Source: Candidatus Bathyarchaeota archaeon | Lineage (GTDB): Archaea > Thermoproteota > Bathyarchaeia > TCS64 | Assembly: GCA_030669135.1 (NCBI GenBank) | Contig: DAOVEE010000058.1 | Location: forward strand, 1-9,701 | Length of the DNA stretch: 9,701 nucleotides | Reading direction: 5' to 3' | Shown: piece after piece, positions 1 through 7,933 of the stretch | How positions within the stretch are numbered: the stretch's first letter is position 1 | Layout of the letters: each line of letters begins with the position of its first letter | The notes under the pieces: model-generated | Databases searched by the model: none | What the model was told of the DNA's origin: nothing | What the model saw: only the letters and a program-made list of their open reading frames with translations | Position numbers and translations under genes: made by a program

Positions 1-1973
1 CTAGCCCCATAATGAACCCCGGGGCCCTCAGCAAATCATCCGACGAGGTCGAGGTGGGAGGCGTGGAGCCCAGGACGCTCGGCCCCATCATGGAGCTGCG
101 GCTCCCACCCAAGACAAGGTACCTAAGAAGGGTGCCCGCGGAGAACTACACCGGGGGCAGATGGTACCCCGTGACCGGCTTCACGTCCGAGCCTTATGAG
201 GGAGACCTTATACCGGACTCCACGGTGGGCGCGTCTGCCACCGTAAACAACCAGTTCTACGTGAACCCCCTCACCGTGTTCACAGGATACGTGACTGTGG
301 CGCCGAAGACCCAGTCGGTGATATTCAACGGCAGCCTCAGGTACTACCCTGAGGCGCAGAGCTTCGAGTCAACCGAGGCATTCACCGAGCCGTACTGGGT
401 GAGCCACGCGATACACGCCTTCTCCGACGCAGCGCTCCGAGCCGCGGAGCCGGTCCCCACCGAGGCCACCCTCGACGTGCCAGAGCGGATGGAGTCGCGG
501 CTCAGGGATCGCGCGCTGGAGGTGACGGAGGGTAAGACAAGCCCCTACGAGAAGTACAAGGCCATAGAGGACTACCTGCGGGATAACTACGAGTTCAGCG
601 AGGATTTTCAACAACCACCGCCTGGAATCGATCCCGTATTATGGTTCCTTTTTAATGTGCCAAAAGGAACCGGCGCCCACTTCAACTCCGCGCTGATACT
701 GATGGCCAGGAGCATCGACCTCCCCGCGAGGGCCGTCATAGGGTTCATGATAGACCCGTGGGCTGAGCACCAGTACGTCATGCCGCAGCAGGCCTACCTC
801 TACGCGGAGGCCAATCTGGGCAGCCTGGGCTGGACCATCTTCGACGCCACCCCCAAGCACTTCGACGAGGGCGAGGTCAACATCACGAGGGAGGCGACCT
901 TCACCAACATCACGGGGAACGACCCTGTGGCGTTCAAGGGAAAGACGTTCAACGTCTGGGGCACCGTGACGAACGTCAACGGCTCGGCGGTGAGCGGCCT
1001 ACAGGTGGAGATTATACTCAAGGTAGACAAGATGGACACGAACGAGACCGGGCTCATCGTGGGCGTCGGCTTCGTGGAGGAGGGCTTCTTCAACGTGACC
1101 TGCGACGCGTCGCCGGAGCTCGCGGTCGGGGACTACAACCTCATAGCCCACACCCTGGAGAACAGGCGGTACCTGGAGAGCGTCAGCGACCCACCCATAC
1201 GGTTGATGTCGGAGACCGACGTCACCATCTCCGGCCCCAAACGGGTCTACGCCGAAAAGAACATAACGTACAAGGGCTACATCGTGGAGACGGCCACGGG
1301 TGAGCCTCTCCCCAACGCCACTCTACGCGTATGGTACCTGAACAAGACCATGGATCTGGTGAGCGACGGCTGGGGCCAGATCAGCTTCCCGGCGCTGTTC
1401 CCGGAGGACGGCGACGCCACCATCAGGATGAGGATGGGAGACACAGACTACTACGTGGGCTCCTACACGTCCTTCGGCGTCAGCGTGATGCTGCCGCCGC
1501 CCTCCCCCGACAACCTGCTGGCCCTGCTCTTCGGGTTCCCACAGAACATAATAATCGCGCTGAGCGGCGCCATGGGCGTAGGCGTACTTGCAGCCAGAAG
1601 AAGCAGGCGGATGAAGCAGGAAGACTTCACGGAGCCCAGAGTAATCCTCCCGGCAGGGAGAGAGAGAATAGGGTACGAGGACGGCGTCCCCCTGGAGTAC
1701 AGCAGCTACGAGGAGGGCGTGGTGAAGCTCTTCAACAGGTTCTACGTCTCCATGATGCGCATATACGGGGACATAGACGACACGATGACTCCGAGGGAGT
1801 TCGAGTACATCCTCATAGACAGGCTGCCGGTGAACGCCCACGCCGCCCTGGAGGACCTCGTCACCAGCTACGAGATAGCCATGTACAGCAACATGCCCAT
1901 CTCGGTGGAGGACTTTAAGCGTACCAACGCGACAATAGATTTAATCGTAGAGTTGATGAAGAATGGAAGCTGA
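1..1973 (+). CDS. Membrane-anchored transglutaminase-like protein with DUF4129 tail (5' partial, catalytic residues replaced)
   Basis: The reading frame is open to the left edge (first whole codon at 3). The first visible Met (base 12, residue 1 here) lies inside a domain with no signal or membrane segment before it, so the true start is probably upstream. Visible order: N-terminal soluble part (about 1-150), transglutaminase-like core (about 195-280), two Ig/carboxypeptidase-regulatory-like beta domains (about 285-490), one membrane helix (about 502-528) followed by RRSRR, and a cytosolic DUF4129-like domain (about 570-645, with TPREFEYIL). In active relatives the core has a Cys-His-Asp triad. 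Here the positions read Gly221 (in KGTGAHFNSA), Tyr262 (in QAYLYAE) and Asp278 (in FDATP), so peptide cross-linking or hydrolysis is unlikely and a binding or scaffold role is inferred. It overlaps the next gene by 11 bases. Codons 603-668 are atypical. The fold and domain calls are firm; function is not known. Confidence 0.85.
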   Translation, partial: SPIMNPGALSKSSDEVEVGGVEPRTLGPIMELRLPPKTRYLRRVPAENYTGGRWYPVTGFTSEPYEGDLIPDSTVGASATVNNQFYVNPLTVFTGYVTVAPKTQSVIFNGSLRYYPEAQSFESTEAFTEPYWVSHAIHAFSDAALRAAEPVPTEATLDVPERMESRLRDRALEVTEGKTSPYEKYKAIEDYLRDNYEFSEDFQQPPPGIDPVLWFLFNVPKGTGAHFNSALILMARSIDLPARAVIGFMIDPWAEHQYVMPQQAYLYAEANLGSLGWTIFDATPKHFDEGEVNITREATFTNITGNDPVAFKGKTFNVWGTVTNVNGSAVSGLQVEIILKVDKMDTNETGLIVGVGFVEEGFFNVTCDASPELAVGDYNLIAHTLENRRYLESVSDPPIRLMSETDVTISGPKRVYAEKNITYKGYIVETATGEPLPNATLRVWYLNKTMDLVSDGWGQISFPALFPEDGDATIRMRMGDTDYYVGSYTSFGVSVMLPPPSPDNLLALLFGFPQNIIIALSGAMGVGVLAARRSRRMKQEDFTEPRVILPAGRERIGYEDGVPLEYSSYEEGVVKLFNRFYVSMMRIYGDIDDTMTPREFEYILIDRLPVNAHAALEDLVTSYEIAMYSNMPISVEDFKRTNATIDLIVELMKNGS

Positions 1974-3201
1974 GAACCGCGGCCGGCTGATCAGGGCCAC
2001 AGTGCTTTACTTGTTCGTGGCCGTCGTGCTCAGCGGCATCAGCTTCGCCACACCCTACACCGTTGGCGACTTCGGGACCTTCCTCCCCTACATGCCCGAC
2101 TCGCTTATCAACGTGGGCATAAGCGTGGTGCTGCTGCCGCTGCTGGCGGGAATCACGCTGTGGTACCTGGGCGCCCTCCTGAGCATCATCTTCGAGGGGA
2201 AGCTCAACAGGGTGATAGTGAGCGGCCTCTACGCCGGCGGGTTCGTCGCTATAATAGCCGTCTTCATGGTGCTCCAGCCCATAAGCGAGCCCAGCAAGAT
2301 GGCGGGCTACCTAGTCATAGCGGCGTTCGCCCTCTTCTTCACGTACAACATCCTATCAGCCGTCGCCGAGATAAGGGACCAGTTCTACATACGCGTCATA
2401 TCGGGCTCCGCCACCATATTCATAATCGGCCAGATAGCAATACAGATGGTAAACCTTTACATGACGAACCCAGGGGTCCCAGTCTCGGGACAGGTGCTCC
2501 TCATAAGGGACATGCTGAACTGGGGCTTCGCCGTGGCGGCCGCCATAACCATGATAGGCATATTCAGGGACTCCAAGAACCCGTACCTGGCGGAGATAGG
2601 CGGCATAGCGGCTAGCTACTCCTTCGTGCTTGCCATGAGCCTCATCGGTACGCTGTACGTGAACTTCATAACCGGGAGGCTCAAGGCCGTGTCCCCGGTG
2701 ATAGAGCAACTCTCCCCCTATGTGGAGTGGACCGGCATCGTCATAGTGGGAGCCCTCATATTCACCGTCATGAGGCGCGGCATGAAGGAGAGCATGATGA
2801 CCCCCATAGAGGTAGGGCCGTGGGTCAAGCACATCCAGGACACCAGCGCCACCAAGGGAAAATCCCTCACGGACTTCACCGAGATACTCGACGAGTTCGT
2901 CAGGGACGGGAAGAAGGAGAGGGTGCTGGTGAAGCTTTTCATGTTCCTGGACGAGAACAGGGCGGCGGAGGCCGAGATAACGGTGACCCTGAGGGAGCTC
3001 ATAAACTACGAGGACGAGAGGCCCCCCAGCTTCAGCAGGCGGGGCACCTCCGACAGGATAGAGAGAGTGAACCAGGAGAGACGCCTCGAGCTGCTGGGGC
3101 GTACCGTGGAGGGGATAGACCGGCTGGGGCTGGGCGGACTGCTCAGGAAGCCTGAGCAGCGCGTGAGTCAAGAAAGCATGATAGAGAGTTTGGAGGACTG
3201 A
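1963..3201 (+). CDS. Polytopic membrane protein with cytosolic tail, unknown family
   Basis: I do not recognise a family for this 412-residue protein. Hydrophobic segments suggest eight membrane helices at about 9-29, 48-77, 84-104, 114-134, 145-167, 184-201, 212-233 and 256-270. A hydrophilic tail of about 140 residues follows, rich in charged residues and probably helical (for example ERVLVKLFMFLDENRAAEAE), and opens with RRGMK, which suggests a cytosolic side. The ATG lies inside the end of the preceding transglutaminase-like gene (11-base overlap), and the MoxR gene begins two bases after its stop, so it is translated as part of the operon. By position it is a candidate membrane partner of the MoxR/DUF58 pair, with the tail as a possible docking part; this is inferred from context only. 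Confidence 0.8.
   Translation: MEAENRGRLIRATVLYLFVAVVLSGISFATPYTVGDFGTFLPYMPDSLINVGISVVLLPLLAGITLWYLGALLSIIFEGKLNRVIVSGLYAGGFVAIIAVFMVLQPISEPSKMAGYLVIAAFALFFTYNILSAVAEIRDQFYIRVISGSATIFIIGQIAIQMVNLYMTNPGVPVSGQVLLIRDMLNWGFAVAAAITMIGIFRDSKNPYLAEIGGIAASYSFVLAMSLIGTLYVNFITGRLKAVSPVIEQLSPYVEWTGIVIVGALIFTVMRRGMKESMMTPIEVGPWVKHIQDTSATKGKSLTDFTEILDEFVRDGKKERVLVKLFMFLDENRAAEAEITVTLRELINYEDERPPSFSRRGTSDRIERVNQERRLELLGRTVEGIDRLGLGGLLRKPEQRVSQESMIESLED
3192..3196 (+). promoter_or_regulatory. Ribosome binding site of the MoxR gene
   Basis: GGAGG lies seven bases before the ATG at 3204, inside the last codons of the upstream membrane protein gene. It matches the archaeal 16S anti-Shine-Dalgarno and supports the start at 3204 over the next in-frame ATG at 3213. 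Confidence 0.6.
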
Positions 3202-3203
3202 GA

Positions 3204-4190
3204 ATGCAGGAAATGCACGTCGACAGAGTTAGGGCGATAAGCAACGCCATACTGGAGGGACTGGGCAAGATCTATGTAGGCAAACGCGTGGTGCTACGGA
3301 AGCTGCTGGCCTCGAGCCTGGCCAACGGTCACGTGCTCTTCGAGGACTACCCGGGCCTAGGAAAGACACTGCTGGCCAAGCTGTACGCCAGGATCACCGG
3401 GTGCCACTGGAGCAGGATACAGTTCACCCCGGACCTGATGCCAGCCGACATCCTGGGCACCAGGGTCTGGCATATGCAGGAGAGCAGGTTCGTGCTGGAG
3501 CGGGGCCCCATATTCACAAACGTGCTGCTGGCCGACGAGATCAACAGGTCGCCCCCCAAGACCCAGGCAGGCCTCCTGGAGGCCATGGAGGAGCGGCAGG
3601 TAACCATAGAGGGCGAGACCCACAAGCTGGCGCCGCCGTTCTTCGTCATCGCCACCCAGAACCCCATAGAGATGGAGGGCACATACCCGCTGCCAGAGGC
3701 CCAGATGGACAGGTTCCTCCTGAAGCTGAACATGGGGTACGTCGAGACCCTGGCCCAGGAGAGCCTCATCATGAAGCGCCGCATCTACTGGAAGCAGGAT
3801 GACCCGTCGGAGCTCATACAGCCCATCACCAACGAGGCAACCTTCCAAGCGATGCAGAAGTTCATAGAGGAGCGCATATACGTAGACGACAAGATCATCG
3901 ACTATATCAGCCAGATAATCAGGGAGACCAGGAGGCACCCCGTCGTGGAGGTGGGGGCGAGCCCCAGAGGCGGGCTTTCGCTCCTCAAGGTGGCCCGAGC
4001 CCACGCCGCCATCACGGGCCGAGGCTTCGTGACCCCGGACGACGTCAAGATGTTCGTCCACGACGCCATAGGACACAGGGTGATGATGAAGATGGAGTAC
4101 GTGCTGGAGGGCAGCTTCAGCGTCGACGCCGTCCTCAACGAGATACTCGAGCAGATAGAGGTACCGAAAGAGTTCATAGGTAAGAGATGA
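3204..4190 (+). CDS. MoxR-family AAA+ ATPase
   Basis: MoxR proteins are hexameric AAA+ ATPases that remodel or help assemble protein complexes, usually with a VWA or DUF58 partner encoded beside them. All expected motifs are present in 328 residues, a normal family length: Walker A DYPGLGKT (48-55, Lys54), Walker B LLADEIN (Asp111-Glu112), sensor 1 ATQNP (Asn153), the arginine region EAQMDRF (Arg170) and sensor 2 GASPRG (Arg255), followed by the C-terminal lid with TPDDVK. No membrane segment is seen, so it is cytosolic. A strong GGAGG precedes the start, and the stop overlaps the DUF58 gene start in ATGA. The ATPase is predicted to be active, unlike the transglutaminase fold at the head of the operon. 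Its substrate is unknown; the operon suggests a membrane target. Confidence 0.95.
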   Translation: MQEMHVDRVRAISNAILEGLGKIYVGKRVVLRKLLASSLANGHVLFEDYPGLGKTLLAKLYARITGCHWSRIQFTPDLMPADILGTRVWHMQESRFVLERGPIFTNVLLADEINRSPPKTQAGLLEAMEERQVTIEGETHKLAPPFFVIATQNPIEMEGTYPLPEAQMDRFLLKLNMGYVETLAQESLIMKRRIYWKQDDPSELIQPITNEATFQAMQKFIEERIYVDDKIIDYISQIIRETRRHPVVEVGASPRGGLSLLKVARAHAAITGRGFVTPDDVKMFVHDAIGHRVMMKMEYVLEGSFSVDAVLNEILEQIEVPKEFIGKR

Positions 4191-5641
4191 CAGCCCGGAC
4201 ACTGACCCAGGACACCCTAGAGCTGGTGGTTACCGCCGTCACGTTCCTAGTGCTGGGCATGTTTCTGGGGAACATGATCCTCATCACCCTAGGGCTGGCC
4301 CCCGTCATCTTCCTGACGACGGGGATCCTCATAGGGCAGCCAAGGGTGACGTCGGTGGAGCGCGTCGGTAAAGACGTCAAGGTGAACGTGGACGACAAGG
4401 TGAGAGACAGGCTCACAGTGACCATAGAGGGAGGGCCGGGCCTCGTCACCGTTTCCGACATCCTCCCCGGCAGCTTCTTCCTCGACGAAGGAACCAACTT
4501 CAAGGCCCTCTGGAAGGGCCTCGCCCCGAAGACCGTCGAGTTCGGGTACATGGCGGTGTGCGCCAAGAGGGGGTACTTCGACCTCCGCGAGGTGGCCTAC
4601 GAGGTGCGTCACCCCCTGGTGATAAGCAGCAACGTCCTGGGCACCCTCAACGCCAAGAGGGCCGTGGTGGTCCAGCCCCAGCCCCTCTTCGTCAGGAAGA
4701 TCAAGAACCACAAGAGCATAAGCAAGATACCCATGCCCATGGACGCCAGGTTCAGGTTCGGCATCCCCACCACCGACTTCAGGGAGATAAGGGACTACAC
4801 CGCCGGCGACCACTACCGCTCCATCAACTGGAAGGCCTCGGCGAAGCTCATGAGCATCAGGCCCGGTAGATTCCTCGTCAACGAGTACGAGAAGGAGGGC
4901 AAGAAGCAGGTGTGGATATTCCTCGACAGCGCCGCCCACATGGCGTTGGGGACCGCCGTCAACAACACCCTGGAGTACGCGATAAGGGCGGTCATGGGGT
5001 TCACCAACTTCTACATCGACAGGGACTGCCGCGTCGGTTTCTGCGTCTACGACCACGACGCCTACCAGTGGGAGGGCACCTTCGTCAGGAAGGAGGCGCC
5101 CGAGATAGACGAGAGCATCCTAGAGGGCATAGACCAGATAGAGGACATCTCGGAGGAGGAGAGGACCCGGGAGCCCACCGTCAGGCAGAAGACCAGAAGC
5201 AGGGTGCTGTTCCCGGACGTGGGGAAGCGGCAGCAGTACAAGATCACGAGGGAGCTCCTCCACGTCGACATCAGGTACAGCAGCGAGAGCCTCAAGGAGG
5301 CGGTGCACAGCTGCCGCCGCTACATCGTGGGCACCCAGCCGCTCTTCGTCATCGTCACCATGGTGGAGCCCGAGAAGATCAAGGGCACCATAGAAGGCGT
5401 CAGGCAGCTCCACAGGTACGTGGGCCGAGCCAGCACCAAGCCCGCCATAATCATCTTCAACGTGCAGGGCTACAGCATCGCCGCCCAGACTGAGGAGGAG
5501 AAGATAGCCGCCGGGTTCCTCACGTACCACAACCAGCCATACTACGACGCCCTCAGGGGCATGGGCTGCATAGTAGTCAACTGGGACCCGGTGGGGGAGA
5601 GCTTCGCGCATGCGCTGCAGCGCCAGAGGGTGGGGAAATGA
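4187..5641 (+). CDS. DUF58 domain protein (VWA-like partner of MoxR)
   Basis: This 484-residue protein has two N-terminal membrane helices (about 11-27 and 29-49) with a short turn, then a beta-rich segment (about 55-150), then the DUF58 signature RDYTAGDHYRSINWK (202-216). After that comes a VWA-like fold beginning VWIFLDSAAH (Asp247). The metal site of a true VWA domain reads DxSxS; here it is DSAAH, so metal binding at this site is doubtful, which is common in DUF58 proteins. An acidic, charged stretch at about 304-342 looks like an insertion or linker within the VWA-like part. DUF58 proteins are encoded next to MoxR and are thought to be its adaptor or substrate. The gene overlaps MoxR and the following gene by four bases each (ATGA), so the three are likely translated together. 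The DUF58 call is firm; its biochemical role is not established. Confidence 0.93.
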   Translation: MTARTLTQDTLELVVTAVTFLVLGMFLGNMILITLGLAPVIFLTTGILIGQPRVTSVERVGKDVKVNVDDKVRDRLTVTIEGGPGLVTVSDILPGSFFLDEGTNFKALWKGLAPKTVEFGYMAVCAKRGYFDLREVAYEVRHPLVISSNVLGTLNAKRAVVVQPQPLFVRKIKNHKSISKIPMPMDARFRFGIPTTDFREIRDYTAGDHYRSINWKASAKLMSIRPGRFLVNEYEKEGKKQVWIFLDSAAHMALGTAVNNTLEYAIRAVMGFTNFYIDRDCRVGFCVYDHDAYQWEGTFVRKEAPEIDESILEGIDQIEDISEEERTREPTVRQKTRSRVLFPDVGKRQQYKITRELLHVDIRYSSESLKEAVHSCRRYIVGTQPLFVIVTMVEPEKIKGTIEGVRQLHRYVGRASTKPAIIIFNVQGYSIAAQTEEEKIAAGFLTYHNQPYYDALRGMGCIVVNWDPVGESFAHALQRQRVGK

Positions 5642-6333
5642 GGGAGAACGTGATCCGGTCCGTGGAGCTGGGAGTCGCCCTGGCCGCCTGCTACATGGCG
5701 GCCGTCACCATGGTCCAGACCACCCTCTACGAGAGGATAATCAACATGATCACAGACAGCTTCATCGGGCCCCTCCTGGAGCCATACATGCCCTACTTCA
5801 ACCTCGCCGTCATTGTGCTGGCGCTCGCTCTCTGCTTCATGCTCTGGAGGAAGGGAGACATCGAGTCGTTCGGCAGGTTATTCAGCCTCAACATGCTCAT
5901 GTTCTTCCCCGCCGTTCTGGACTTCAGCACCTTCAACTGGGTCGGCCTTATACTGGACCTGATGCCCAGCCCCAGGGTCACGGACCTCTGGGTCTTCAGC
6001 GTCGGCCTACTCCTACAGGTGACTTACCTCATGCTCAGGTACACCTACAGGTTCAGGGAGGACCGCGTGGAGCTTCTCAACAGAGGCGCGCTGGAGGAGG
6101 ACATCAATCAGGTCAGCCGGGGCCAGATGGGGTACCTCACCCTCATCGTCTCGGCCACCACCGCGACGACGGCCGTCATCTACGTCGTGGTGCCGTACCT
6201 CAACGAGTACTTGCGGCAGTCCCTGAACTCGCTGCCTTACTTCATCCGCAGCAAGGCCCCCGTGTTCGTGGGGATCATAGTCATACTGGGGATAGCCACT
6301 AGCCTCATACTGTATCTACGCGGCTCCGAGTAG
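5638..6333 (+). CDS. Six-helix membrane protein, last gene of the MoxR operon
   Basis: No family is recognised for this 231-residue protein. About six hydrophobic segments are visible at 5-26, 54-70, 81-105, 115-133, 165-187 and 209-226, with a charged loop (about 134-163, YRFREDRVELLNRG) between the fourth and fifth. The start overlaps the DUF58 stop in ATGA, and a G-rich GAGGGTGGGG lies just before it as a likely ribosome binding site. It closes the operon; the next gene is convergent. Together with the eight-helix protein it may form the membrane part of the MoxR/DUF58 assembly, which is inferred from gene order alone. Confidence 0.8.
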   Translation: MRENVIRSVELGVALAACYMAAVTMVQTTLYERIINMITDSFIGPLLEPYMPYFNLAVIVLALALCFMLWRKGDIESFGRLFSLNMLMFFPAVLDFSTFNWVGLILDLMPSPRVTDLWVFSVGLLLQVTYLMLRYTYRFREDRVELLNRGALEEDINQVSRGQMGYLTLIVSATTATTAVIYVVVPYLNEYLRQSLNSLPYFIRSKAPVFVGIIVILGIATSLILYLRGSE

Positions 6334-6473
6334 CGAGGACCTAGCCCTGCAAACATTTTCCAGTGCCATGACTCCATCGACTTAAAGAGCGGGGGTTACT
6401 ATCCATGGAGCCTTCTAGAAGCGGATGTTATCCGGGAAACCTTGGAGGCTAATCGGGGTATGTGCGCTGTCTC
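6334..6473. other. Convergent intergenic gap with short inverted repeats
   Basis: This 140-base gap lies between the end of the MoxR operon and the end of purB. It holds a weak T4 run just after the operon (6356-6359) that could end + strand transcription. It also holds several short palindromes: CCATGG (6403-6408), CTTCTAGAAG (6412-6421), a five-pair hairpin CGGAT/ATCCG around 6422-6434, and AGCCT/AGGCT arms (6409-6413 and 6446-6450) that would enclose it. No tRNA, C/D box guide or coding region could be recognised. Confidence 0.35.
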
Positions 6474-7901
6474 TTAGAGGATGGCGCCCGGCTCATACGC
6501 GGCTTCTTTGCCATACTTCTTGAGGAGCGGCGCGGCCTTCTCCTTGACCGCCAAGATCTGCTGGTAGGCGTTCCCGACGAAGTGGCTCTTGTCCCTCAGG
6601 ACCCCGCGGAGCTCCTTAGGCGTGACGCCCACGGCCTTGAAGACAGGCTCCCCCGCCAGCAGCTCTACGAGCCTGTTGTCGGAGGTTCCACTCTCCCTCA
6701 TCCGGAGCGCCTCGGCTACGGCGTGTTTCTTGATGGCGGCGTGGGCTTCCTCCCTCCCCATGCCGTGCTTGACGGCCAGGGCGAGGATCTCGGTGGTGGC
6801 GAGGAACGGGAGGTACCTGTCCAGCTCTCTGCCGATGACCGCCGGGTAGGCGCCCATCTGGTTGAGGACCGTGAGGGTGGTCTCGACGAGGCCGTCGGCG
6901 GCGTAGAACGCGTCAGGCATTATCACCCTGCGTATCGCCGAGCACGAGACGTCGCCCTCCTCCCACTGGTCGCCGGCGAGCCTCGACGCGCCGTCGGCGT
7001 ACATCTTCTGGAGCTCGCTGAAGGCGCAGATGCGCTCGGTGCTCCGGGTGTTCATCTTGTGGGGCATGACGGTGCTCCCCACCTGGCCCTCGGCGAAGCC
7101 CTCCGTGACGAGCTCGTGACCGGCCATGAGCCTTATGGACTTGGCGAAGTTTTCGCACGCGGAGGCGAGGGCCGCGAGGTGGCTCGTCGCCTTGAAGTCC
7201 AGGCTCCTCGGGTAGACCTGGCCCGTGGAGTGCATGAGCTCCGTGAACCCGAGCTCCTCTGCCACCATCCTCTCAAGCTTGAGCGCCTTCTCGGGGGAGC
7301 CGAGGAGGTTAGCCATGTCGAACTGGGTGCCCACGGCTCCCTTGACGCCTCTGAGCGGGTAGCCTTCGATGAAGGCCTCGAACTCCTTCAGGTGTATGAG
7401 GAGCTCCTCCGCCCACATGCTGAACCTCCTGCCCAGCAGCGTGGTCTGCGCCGGCTGGTGGTGGGTCCTTCCGGTGAGCTCGACGCCGCTGTACTCCTCC
7501 GCCTTTTCCAGCAGGTGGCGGAGAACCGAGACGTACTTGCCGTGGATGAGCGTCATCGCGTCCCTGATCTGGAGCTGCTCCACGTTGTCTGTGAGGTCCC
7601 TGCTTGTGAGGCCCAAGTGTATGTACTCTGCGCCGCCCGCCGCCTGGTTGTAGGCCTCTATCTTGGCCTTGACGTCGTGCTTGGTGCGTAGCTCGATCTC
7701 CTTGATGCGCTCAAGGTCTATGTCGTTCTTGGCCGCCTCGTAGCTCTCTATGACGGCGTCGGGGATGTCCATGCCCAGCTTCTTCTGGGCCTTGAGTACG
7801 CTGAGCCACAGCTCACGCTCCATGAGGGTCTTGCCTTCCTCGCTGAATATCCTGTTCATCTCACGGGTCGCGTACCGTTGACTCAGGACGTTGGGGTTCA
7901 A
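6474..7901 (-). CDS. purB: Adenylosuccinate lyase
   Basis: The enzyme acts twice in purine synthesis, splitting fumarate from SAICAR and from adenylosuccinate. The 475 residues show the fumarase/aspartase superfamily regions in order: HLGLTSRDLTDN (95-106), GRTHHQPAQ (144-152) and the flexible signature loop GSTVMPHKMN (275-284, with the serine expected to act as base). The loop form MPHKMNTRS and the block LAGDQWEEGDVSCSAIRRV resemble, from memory, the longer actinobacterial PurB type more than the common MPHKRNP type. The start is TTG at 7901, preceded by a purine-rich GAGGCGGAG. The next ATG, at residue 15, would remove the conserved N-terminal block PNVLSQRYA, so TTG is preferred. It is convergent with the MoxR operon and follows the GATase-like gene on the same strand. 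Confidence 0.95.
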   Translation of the reverse strand: MNPNVLSQRYATREMNRIFSEEGKTLMERELWLSVLKAQKKLGMDIPDAVIESYEAAKNDIDLERIKEIELRTKHDVKAKIEAYNQAAGGAEYIHLGLTSRDLTDNVEQLQIRDAMTLIHGKYVSVLRHLLEKAEEYSGVELTGRTHHQPAQTTLLGRRFSMWAEELLIHLKEFEAFIEGYPLRGVKGAVGTQFDMANLLGSPEKALKLERMVAEELGFTELMHSTGQVYPRSLDFKATSHLAALASACENFAKSIRLMAGHELVTEGFAEGQVGSTVMPHKMNTRSTERICAFSELQKMYADGASRLAGDQWEEGDVSCSAIRRVIMPDAFYAADGLVETTLTVLNQMGAYPAVIGRELDRYLPFLATTEILALAVKHGMGREEAHAAIKKHAVAEALRMRESGTSDNRLVELLAGEPVFKAVGVTPKELRGVLRDKSHFVGNAYQQILAVKEKAAPLLKKYGKEAAYEPGAIL

Positions 7902-7933
7902 CTACTCCGCCTCTTGTATTTGAAAAGGCTTTG

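Noticed and set aside
1331..1918. Second + strand frame within the transglutaminase-like gene, and similar ones inside MoxR and DUF58 genes
   Set aside because: Rich in Arg, Gly, Pro and His as expected for shifted frames of GC-rich coding DNA; the main frames have clear domains.
12..1973. Calling the transglutaminase-like gene a pseudogene
   Set aside because: Only catalytic residues are changed; the frame is intact through beta domains, membrane helix and DUF4129, and it overlaps the next operon gene, so a working non-enzymatic protein is more likely.
6334..6473. tRNA or C/D box guide RNA in the convergent gap
   Set aside because: No GGTTCRA T-arm, no acceptor stem pairing and no RUGAUGA/CUGA boxes could be found on either strand.
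6462..7691. Long + strand frame of 409 codons opposite purB
   Set aside because: It is the mirror of purB, which has full family motifs. The translated peptide is low-complexity in leucine, glycine, glutamate and arginine, typical of antisense frames in GC-rich genes.
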